Shown: piece after piece, positions 1-6,266 of the stretch | Layout of the letters: every line of letters begins with the position of its first letter | How positions within the stretch are numbered: position 1 is the first letter of the stretch | Assembly: GCA_046291695.1 (NCBI GenBank) | Contig: JBKBSO010000011.1 | Coordinates: forward strand, 62,001 to 126,000 | DNA from: PNNG01 sp046291695 | Lineage (GTDB): Bacteria > Bacteroidota > Bacteroidia > UBA7662 | Direction: 5' to 3' | DNA: 64,000 bases | The notes under the pieces: model-generated | The model's input: only the letters and a program-made list of their open reading frames with translations | Database searches by the model: none | What the model was told of the DNA's origin: nothing | Translations under genes and position numbers: made by a program

Positions 1-731
1 TGTACATCATCGAGGATTAACACATCCATCAACTGATAAAAATTCACGAAGTCGTTGGTGGAGCTGTTTTTCAACGAATCTATAAACTGCTGCGTGAATT
101 TCTCAGCGGTAACATATAAAACCGTTTTATTAGGAAAATTAGCCTTGATTTGATTGCCGACCGCCTGAACAAGATGACTCTTTCCCAAACCTACATTGCC
201 ATAAATCATGAGTGGGTTAAACGAAGTCCCTCCTGGCTTAGCAGCTACAGCCAAACCAGCCGAACGCGCCAGTTTGTTACAATCTCCCTCAACATAATTA
301 TCAAAGGTATAACGCGGATTTAGCTGAGAATCAACATTGATTTTTTTGAGTCCGGGAATAATAAACGGATTCTTGATTGACGCACCAATGTTAACGGGAA
401 CAGCAAGATCGGGGTTTTTATTACGTGCCTGCGAACCGGGCACGTTAATGGTATAGGGCGACTTATCGTTACCCTGATGATCCATTACGATGCTATACTC
501 GAGCCTCCCATCTGCTCCAAGTTCACGTTTAATGGTTTTGTGAAGCAAGTTTACATAATGCTCCTCAAGCCACTCATAAAAAAACTGGCTAGGGACTTGT
601 ATCGTCAGTACCGTTTCACGCAACCTAACCGGCTTAATAGGCTCAAACCAGGTTTTATAACTCTGCGGCGTTACGTTATCCTTTATAATCGCTAAACAAT
701 TGGTCCAAACAGTTTCCATCGAGTGCTCCAT
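1..731 (-). CDS. dnaA: Chromosomal replication initiator DnaA (5' part, cut by window edge)
   Basis: DnaA is the AAA+ ATPase that binds origin DnaA boxes and opens oriC. About 243 N-terminal residues are present. Seen: the N-terminal DnaB/DiaA-interaction domain with VW.NCL.IIKDNV and SYKTWFEPIKPV, a linker, then the AAA+ domain with Walker A (GNVGLGKSH, about residues 176-184) and Walker B (VLILDDV) at the window edge. The ORF is open at base 1, so the DNA-binding domain IV lies outside. I chose ATG 731 (MEHSMETVW) because it puts seven residues before the conserved VW, as in flavobacterial DnaA as I recall it; ATG 719 is also in frame. No Shine-Dalgarno is seen. Confidence 0.96.
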   Translation of the reverse strand, partial: MEHSMETVWTNCLAIIKDNVTPQSYKTWFEPIKPVRLRETVLTIQVPSQFFYEWLEEHYVNLLHKTIKRELGADGRLEYSIVMDHQGNDKSPYTINVPGSQARNKNPDLAVPVNIGASIKNPFIIPGLKKINVDSQLNPRYTFDNYVEGDCNKLARSAGLAVAAKPGGTSFNPLMIYGNVGLGKSHLVQAVGNQIKANFPNKTVLYVTAEKFTQQFIDSLKNSSTNDFVNFYQLMDVLILDDV

Positions 732-1078
732 AGGCTCATCCAAATTTTATAATCTTTACCCCGCCTTGACAGGTCAGGAGGTCGAAGATGAGACAAAAAA
801 TTTTGCTGAAAAAATAAGAAGGGCTTTTCCTTAGAACTGGCCCATTCAACATGCTGAATAGCACAACTTTTCCCCAATTCTGTTGAAAATTAATTTTTAT
901 AGAAAAAATTAGACAAATCATTTGCATATCATTAAGTTTCTATAAAATACTGATTCACAATACATTACAAAAAAGTTAACTATTTGACAACGATTTATTA
1001 ACAAAGAATCGTTGATAATCACACGGCTAAAATTGTACTACGGCTACTCTCCTCATTAGTTGCCTGAAGGAACTTATT
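732..1078. other. dnaA upstream intergenic region with an inverted repeat
   Basis: This AT-rich gap separates dnaA from the 3' end of the split nucleotidase operon; both genes point left. It holds an inverted repeat CAACGATT (988-995) / AATCGTTG (1007-1014) with an 11-nt spacer. That could be a terminator for the nucleotidase operon, although the T-run on that strand begins only about a dozen bases beyond the stem, or it could be an operator. Two near-DnaA-box 9-mers (868-876 and 881-889) each differ from TTTTCCACA by one base; no perfect DnaA box was found. No ORF here looks real. Confidence 0.5.
988..1014. repeat. 8-bp inverted repeat, possible terminator or operator
   Basis: Arms CAACGATT and AATCGTTG are perfectly complementary with an 11-nt AT-rich spacer. 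It lies about 65 bp past the stop of the leftward nucleotidase gene and about 260 bp upstream of dnaA. It lacks an immediate T-run, so the terminator role is uncertain. Confidence 0.45.
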
Positions 1079-1999
1079 TTAGGATACTTCGAGACTTCTC
1101 GCTGACCAATATGGAAGCGCTTTTTCTGAACCGAATTCGAAGTCGATTCGTCCTAAACGTAACCCACTATGCCCTACCTGGGCAATTAGGGTAGCTCCCC
1201 CGTTTTCTTGTTTCACCAGCTGAGGTTTATCGAGGAAGGTATGGGTATGACCACCAATAATCAAATCAATTCCAGGTACTTCTTTAGCAAGTCTGGAGTC
1301 ACTCACTTTGTCATCCCGATAAGAAAAACCCAAATGCGAAAGGCACACGATCAGCTGGCAGGATTGAGCACGAAGCTCGGCAACCATTTCTTTTGCCTTC
1401 TCCATCGGATCAAGATGCTGTACTTCACCAAACAACGTATCTGGAATAAGGCCTTTTGGATCAATCCCCAATCCAAAAACGCCCACTTTTAGTTTTCCAC
1501 GTTTAAAAATTTGATATGATTTAATCTTGCCTGCCAAGGAAGTTTTACTGAAATCATAATTCGACACCACAATGGGGAAACGGATATGTTTCATTTGTCT
1601 TTCAAAGTTTTCTACTCCTTCATCAAAATCATGATTACCCATGGTAGCAGCATCATATCCCATCCTTTGCATGGCTTTCATTTCAACAGCTCCTTTAAAA
1701 AAATTAAAATAGGGCGTCCCCTGGAAAATATCTCCAGCATCAAAAAGGAGCACATGTTCTGCCTCAGACCTGATTGATTCTATCAGCCGCATTCTCGCCA
1801 AAACACCTCCCATACCTGCATTTGGCCCTCCTTCCGGATAAGGATCAATTCTACTGTGCGTATCATTGGTGTGCAATATGGTTAGTCGTGTAGGTTTGCG
1901 TGCGCTCGCCGAAATTGGCCATAAACCTCCTGCTAGTCCAACACCTGTAAGGAGACTGCTTTTTATAAACCCTCTTCTATTGTATGCAAATTCTTCCAT
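1079..1999 (-). CDS. Exported metallophosphatase, N-terminal half of a split 5'-nucleotidase
   Basis: Calcineurin-like metallophosphoesterase of the 5'-nucleotidase/UshA class, 306 residues. It would release phosphate from nucleotides with a two-metal centre in the periplasm or at the surface. Seen: a twin-arginine-like leader (RRGFIKSSLL, residues 8-17), then NDTHSR (D46, H48), GDIFQG, GNHDFDEG and GGHTHT, which together are the full metal-ligand set. It stops after the catalytic domain. The substrate-binding 5_nucleotid_C domain is on the gene immediately upstream in the operon (start overlaps that gene by 23 bp), so the usual domain order is reversed at the DNA level. The pair probably works as one enzyme; this is inference. 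Substrate (AMP, UDP-sugars or others) cannot be told. Confidence 0.88.
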   Translation of the reverse strand: MEEFAYNRRGFIKSSLLTGVGLAGGLWPISASARKPTRLTILHTNDTHSRIDPYPEGGPNAGMGGVLARMRLIESIRSEAEHVLLFDAGDIFQGTPYFNFFKGAVEMKAMQRMGYDAATMGNHDFDEGVENFERQMKHIRFPIVVSNYDFSKTSLAGKIKSYQIFKRGKLKVGVFGLGIDPKGLIPDTLFGEVQHLDPMEKAKEMVAELRAQSCQLIVCLSHLGFSYRDDKVSDSRLAKEVPGIDLIIGGHTHTFLDKPQLVKQENGGATLIAQVGHSGLRLGRIDFEFGSEKALPYWSARSLEVS

Positions 2000-2729
2000 C
2001 TAGCGTATAATTGAGTGTATCTGCACGATTTCCCATTTCAGTTAATGCCTCCAAAACCAGGTCGAAGAGCAGTATTGAAGAATGTTCCTGACATAACGCT
2101 TGTTCTAAAAAACCACATCCATCCCCCCCTTTTGCAACATAATCTGGCATTACCACCCGATATTTCATATCCTTACGAAGAGGATAACCATTAAGTACCA
2201 CTTGGGTAGCCTTGCCTTCTACTATGCAATAACGAGTACCCGACATAGGCGTACCTCCCTTCGACGCCCAATGGTGAAAAAACTCCAGTAGCAATTCACC
2301 CTCCATTTCTACCACGCTTATGTAATTCTGAAAAGGCAATACTTCCATCAAGTGCCCTATTTGAATCTCTCCTGCCGGCAAAGCCGCTCTAATGCCCCCA
2401 TAATTTAACATAGCCATGTCGAGCTCACCAAATATCAACCGGCTCCTTTCCAATAGTATGTCTGCCAATAAATTACCTAAACCCGACTCCGGCAATTGTT
2501 TCTTTAACAGATGTTGATTATATACAATCGGACGCTTAATAGCTGCCTGCATAGAATCACGATAGGGTTTTACCAATTCTTCAAGCCCATCGTGTACACC
2601 CAGGCTATCTGCCAAAACTAGGTATTGCTTTTCAACTACAGGCACTGGCCTGGATTTTGGCGTAGCACAGGAAATTAAGCTGGCGAGCAGCAATAAGCGA
2701 ATGAAATCAATACAACTCTGGCAATTCAT
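1977..2729 (-). CDS. Lipoprotein carrying the 5'-nucleotidase C-terminal domain
   Basis: 250 residues, consisting of the 5_nucleotid_C (substrate-binding) domain alone. Seen: a lipoprotein signal ending LLASLISC (C at about residue 21), then NLLADILLERSR, MLNYGGIRAALPAGEI and KGGDGCGF, characteristic of the nucleotidase C domain that binds the nucleoside. There is no metallophosphatase domain. The start ATG lies inside the 3' end of the preceding gene (23-bp overlap) and its own 3' end overlaps the metallophosphatase start (also 23 bp), so the three genes are probably translationally coupled. The lipid anchor suggests this chain tethers the catalytic partner to a membrane. Confidence 0.87.
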   Translation of the reverse strand: MNCQSCIDFIRLLLLASLISCATPKSRPVPVVEKQYLVLADSLGVHDGLEELVKPYRDSMQAAIKRPIVYNQHLLKKQLPESGLGNLLADILLERSRLIFGELDMAMLNYGGIRAALPAGEIQIGHLMEVLPFQNYISVVEMEGELLLEFFHHWASKGGTPMSGTRYCIVEGKATQVVLNGYPLRKDMKYRVVMPDYVAKGGDGCGFLEQALCQEHSSILLFDLVLEALTEMGNRADTLNYTLDGRICIQ

Positions 2730-3228
2730 TCTTTACACTTTGGATGGCTTGTTCACAGGCATATTTCATCGCCGACTGGTCTTGTGCAAATAGATTTCTA
2801 CTGAACACAATGGCCGATTCTTCAGGTCTTGTTACTGCGGCAGCCCTATGTACAAGCCCAACAACTTCATCACGAGCGGCAAGGATTTTCTGCCAGGTCG
2901 ACGCCTGCACATAAAGCTGTTGAGCCAGGTTATGTTCAAGTTCTGCCCTAATTTGGCTCAGCATAGCCAACTGCAATGCAGCAGCTGTTGGCTCGGCACC
3001 CAGTCTGTTGATGAGCCCTTCCGGCTTTATACGTTCAATAAACAAAATGAGTCGTTCAGAAGCCTGTATTTTTAAAGGCTGAGCTGTTTTTGTCCGTTCA
3101 ATTTTATATTGCCATTGCATTAACTCACGATTTCGATCGTAACGACCACGCAACCAGCGGTGTACAAAGAAGGTTGCCACAAATAGGTAGGCTCCGGTAA
3201 GGCTTAACAACAAAATTTCGGTATTCAT
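2707..3228 (-). CDS. Conserved membrane-anchored protein of unknown function
   Basis: 173 residues, first gene of the operon with the split nucleotidase. One N-terminal membrane segment (about residues 5-22) is followed by a basic stretch (RWLRGRYDRNR) and a soluble, Ala/Glu-rich, probably helical domain. I recognise no named enzyme motif; small proteins like this occur widely in Bacteroidota. A TATTTTTG element (minus strand, 3240-3233) ends only 4 nt before the ATG, which suggests a very short or absent 5' leader. It overlaps the next gene by 23 bp. Confidence 0.7.
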   Translation of the reverse strand: MNTEILLLSLTGAYLFVATFFVHRWLRGRYDRNRELMQWQYKIERTKTAQPLKIQASERLILFIERIKPEGLINRLGAEPTAAALQLAMLSQIRAELEHNLAQQLYVQASTWQKILAARDEVVGLVHRAAAVTRPEESAIVFSRNLFAQDQSAMKYACEQAIQSVKNELPELY

Positions 3229-3305
3229 AAATCAAAAATAGTTATTCTCACCGCTCTACTCATGATTTTATCGTAAATTGAACCAAGCATCTTATTTTTG
3301 CATTT

Positions 3306-3662
3306 ATGGAAACGATGAACACCAACCATACCACAGAAACTTTAATTACCTTAAGTCCTACGGCCTTAGCGGAGTTAAAGCGGCTTACGGCTCAATTTCA
3401 GCATGACCATATGATAAGAATAGGTGTGAAAGGTGGCGGATGTTCAGGCCTTACATACATCCTCGACCAGGGCAAAGCTGACGAAAGTCAAGACTATATC
3501 CTTCACTTTGAGGGGCTTCAAGTAGCTGTAAATAAAGCGCAAGCCTTGTACCTGCAAGGCGTATTGCTAGATTTCGGAAGTGGGCTAGATAATCGCGGCT
3601 TTGTTTTCGAAAATCCGAATGCTAGCAGCACTTGTGGCTGTGGAACTTCTTTTGCCATCTAA
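3306..3662 (+). CDS. A-type iron-sulfur carrier (IscA/SufA/ErpA family)
   Basis: HesB-like protein that receives and hands on Fe-S clusters to apoproteins in the cytoplasm. The three conserved cysteines are present: C46 in GGGCSGLTY and C110/C112 in the C-terminal CGCG. Length (118) is normal. ATG 3306 and ATG 3315 are both possible; only 5 nt separate a TATTTTTG box (3293-3300) from ATG 3306, so a transcript may begin at or near the first ATG, which would make 3315 the translated start. The next gene begins directly after its stop codon, so the two are probably co-transcribed. Which of IscA, SufA or ErpA it is cannot be decided from sequence alone. Confidence 0.92.
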   Translation: METMNTNHTTETLITLSPTALAELKRLTAQFQHDHMIRIGVKGGGCSGLTYILDQGKADESQDYILHFEGLQVAVNKAQALYLQGVLLDFGSGLDNRGFVFENPNASSTCGCGTSFAI

Positions 3663-4562
3663 ATGCAACATTTGCTGGCCCAGCGGCTTTTCATGGTTCG
3701 GCCCGCTGCTTTTGGCTACAACGATGCTACGGCAGAAACCAATAGCTTTCAGCAGCGAACGGCCAGTTTAAATTTCACAAAAGCATTAGGAGAATTTGAC
3801 GCTGCTGTAGCTACAATTGAAGCTGCAGGCATTGATGTTCTGCTCGCTCACGACCAACCAGTGCCAGCTAAACCCGATGCCATTTTCCCCAATAACTGGT
3901 TCAGTACACATCCAGAAGGGATGCTCGTCCTCTACCCGATGTATGCAGAAAACCGACAAATAGAAGCGGATGAAGCACACCTAAGTTTGCTTAAGCAGCA
4001 AGGTTATAGTCAAATTACTGATTATAGAAATAAACGTAACGCCGGCATTTTTTTAGAAGGTACAGGCAGCCTGGTATTCGACCACCTGCACCGCATCGCC
4101 ATCGCGGTTCCATCGGCCCGCACCACCAAAAGTTTGGCCCAACAGCTCACAAAACAGCTCGGATACGCGCTTTTTATGGCTGAAAGCCTGGATGAACAAG
4201 GTTTAGCCATCTACCATACCAATGTGGTTATGAGTATAGCTCCAAGTTTAGCCATTTGTTGCTTTAAGTCCATCAAAGACCCGGACCAATCGCATATGCT
4301 GGCTACATTACTTCAGCGCTCGGGTCGTACGGTACTACCCATCAACATGGCCCAAATGTCTTCCTTTTGCGCCAATGTGTTAATGGTAAATAATCAAAAA
4401 GCCGAACCTTGTTTGTTGGTATCACAAACCGCGTGGAAGGCTTTTGAACCCTTTCAGCGTGCTCAAATTGCGTCTATCGCTGAACCCGTCATTGTAGACA
4501 TAGCTACCATAGAGCGTTCGGGTGGCGGCGGCATACGCTGCATGGTTGCAGAACTCTGGTAA
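3663..4562 (+). CDS. CtlX-like amidinohydrolase (citrulline/arginine-type guanidino-modifying enzyme)
   Basis: 299 residues of the guanidino-group-modifying superfamily (arginine deiminase, dimethylarginase). The N-terminal MVRPAAFGYN and ET.SFQQ are typical of proteins annotated as CtlX. Seen: IFPNNWFSTH near residue 75 (substrate-binding acid/Asn region), LEGTGSLVFD, a candidate catalytic His in IYHTNVVMS, and the nucleophile Cys in the C-terminal GGGGIRCM (C293). It directly abuts the Fe-S carrier gene. The true substrate is unproven: the family name comes from a citrulline-use context not visible here. Cytoplasmic, no signal peptide. Confidence 0.85.
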   Translation: MQHLLAQRLFMVRPAAFGYNDATAETNSFQQRTASLNFTKALGEFDAAVATIEAAGIDVLLAHDQPVPAKPDAIFPNNWFSTHPEGMLVLYPMYAENRQIEADEAHLSLLKQQGYSQITDYRNKRNAGIFLEGTGSLVFDHLHRIAIAVPSARTTKSLAQQLTKQLGYALFMAESLDEQGLAIYHTNVVMSIAPSLAICCFKSIKDPDQSHMLATLLQRSGRTVLPINMAQMSSFCANVLMVNNQKAEPCLLVSQTAWKAFEPFQRAQIASIAEPVIVDIATIERSGGGGIRCMVAELW

Positions 4563-4599
4563 AAGGCAAACCTAAGAAGATTTATGCTGTTGTAAAAGC

Positions 4600-6120
4600 A
4601 TGCAATCTCCAGCAATTGTATGGTTTAAACGTGATTTACGAATTACAGATCATGGACCACTTGAAGCAGCAGCCTCTACGGGTAGACCAGTAATTTTACT
4701 CTATATTTTTGAGCCACAGCTATTTAATAAGCCTCCTTACGATCAACGCCATCGGAATTTTGTGGCTAATTCACTTCAAGCGATGCAAAATCAGTTAGCA
4801 GGCCTAAATAAACATCTGGTTCTTTATGCTATTGAAGGAACTGCACTAGAAATTTTAAATTCACTGCACCAAATCACGCATTTTAACTCCATGTATTCGC
4901 ATGAAGAAACAGGTACAGCCTATACCAATCATCGTGATAAGCAAATTACTCATTGGTGTAAAGCCTCTGGTATTCAATGGATAGAATTCCCGAGCAATGG
5001 CGTAATTCGACCTTGTAAAAACCGAAAGGATTGGCAAAAAAACTGGGATAATCGGATGAACTTGCCTCAATATGCACCAAACATTGCGGCTATTATCCCT
5101 TACGAGCCATCAGCAAAATTTGGGCTATTCATTCAGCACTTTCGATGGGATTATCAGCCATATAAACAACAGCCCAATCACCAACCGGCCGGTGAGCTAT
5201 TTGCACATAAATACTTGAATGGCTTTCTAAAGGAAAGGCATGTGAATTATTCAGCACACATTAGCAAACCTGAAGCCAGTAGGCGTAGTTGCAGTCGGTT
5301 AAGCGTGTATTTGGCATGGGGCAACTTGAGCATCCGTCAGGTATACCAAAGCATGCAACAAGCCAAGGCATCGAGCCCTAACCAAAAGGCACTACACGCT
5401 TTTGCTTCAAGATTGATGTGGCATTGTCATTTTATCCAGAAATTCGAAACCGAATACCGTATGGAGTTTGAGCCGCTCAACAGGGCATTCAATAGCATAC
5501 GTACCCATTGGAATGAAAGGTACTACCTCGCTTGGCAAAACGCCAAAACAGGCTACCCACTTGTAGATGCCTGCATGCGTTGTGTACAAGAAACAGCATA
5601 CCTCAATTTCAGAATGCGCGCTATGCTCGTAAGTTTTCTTACTCATCACTTATGGCTCGATTGGAAACGTGGTGCTGATTATCTGGGAAGTCAATTTCTT
5701 GATTTTGAACCAGGTATTCATTATGCCCAATTTCAAATGCAAGCCGGTTTTATGGGTATAAATACCATTAGGGTATATAACCCGGTTAAGCAATCAACGG
5801 AACATGATTCAGAGGGGATTTTCATTCGCAAATGGCTACCAGAACTGGCATTAGTTCCAACCCCACTTATCCATGAGCCTTGGAAAATGACGTCATTAGA
5901 ACAAATACTATACGGGTGTCGCATTGGAATTGATTACCCTGCACCAGTGATTGAATTGACGGAAACCGGTACCAAAGCACGTCAAGAATTATGGAAACTC
6001 AAACAGAGTAAAGCTGCTCAAGCTGAAAACAAGACCATTCTTAAGCGACATGTTAAATCACGCTTGAGGAAATTTAAAGAAAGTCATTTGCCAATGAATC
6101 GTAAATCAGTAGATACATGA
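4600..6120 (+). CDS. Cryptochrome/deoxyribodipyrimidine photolyase family protein
   Basis: 506 residues. The N-terminal antenna (Rossmann) domain starts AIVWFKRDLRITDHGPL. The C-terminal all-helical FAD domain (about residues 270-480) shows ASRLMWHCHFIQKFE, GYPLVDACMRCVQETAYLN, RMRAMLVSFLTHHLW, and LDFEPGIHYAQFQMQAG in the region that lines the flavin. The role is light-driven repair of pyrimidine dimers, or blue-light signalling; sequence does not separate them. A lysine- and arginine-rich tail of about 40 residues follows the FAD domain. The stop overlaps the start of a DUF2256 gene by 4 nt (ATGA), an arrangement that supports a shared role in DNA photorepair. Confidence 0.93.
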   Translation: MQSPAIVWFKRDLRITDHGPLEAAASTGRPVILLYIFEPQLFNKPPYDQRHRNFVANSLQAMQNQLAGLNKHLVLYAIEGTALEILNSLHQITHFNSMYSHEETGTAYTNHRDKQITHWCKASGIQWIEFPSNGVIRPCKNRKDWQKNWDNRMNLPQYAPNIAAIIPYEPSAKFGLFIQHFRWDYQPYKQQPNHQPAGELFAHKYLNGFLKERHVNYSAHISKPEASRRSCSRLSVYLAWGNLSIRQVYQSMQQAKASSPNQKALHAFASRLMWHCHFIQKFETEYRMEFEPLNRAFNSIRTHWNERYYLAWQNAKTGYPLVDACMRCVQETAYLNFRMRAMLVSFLTHHLWLDWKRGADYLGSQFLDFEPGIHYAQFQMQAGFMGINTIRVYNPVKQSTEHDSEGIFIRKWLPELALVPTPLIHEPWKMTSLEQILYGCRIGIDYPAPVIELTETGTKARQELWKLKQSKAAQAENKTILKRHVKSRLRKFKESHLPMNRKSVDT

Positions 6121-6266
6121 TGACTAAAATGCGTAAAAAATCTAATTTGCCGGAAAAGCTTTGTACTCATTGTCAACGACCCTTTCAATGGCGGAAAAAG
6201 TGGAAAAAACACTGGGAAGATGTAAAATATTGCAGTGACAGATGTCGAAAAAATCGATCAATGTAA
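6117..6266 (+). CDS. DUF2256 small zinc-binding protein
   Basis: A 49-residue protein starting at ATG 6117, whose ATGA overlaps the photolyase stop. Seen: LCTHCQRPFQWRKKW, then KYCSDRCRKN. The C..C / C...C spacing forms a treble-clef-like zinc site, and WRKKWKKHW plus YCSDRCR are the signature of DUF2256. Members of this family are often found beside cryptochrome/photolyase genes; their function is unknown. Very basic (many K/R), so nucleic-acid contact is plausible but not shown. Its last 9 bp overlap the convergent histidine kinase stop. ATG 6120 lies in another frame and ATG 6129 would shorten the protein by four residues. Confidence 0.88.
   Translation: MMTKMRKKSNLPEKLCTHCQRPFQWRKKWKKHWEDVKYCSDRCRKNRSM

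Noticed and set aside
868..889. Possible DnaA boxes / oriC beside dnaA
   Set aside because: Both 9-mers differ from TTTTCCACA by one base and no cluster of good boxes is present; not enough to call an origin.
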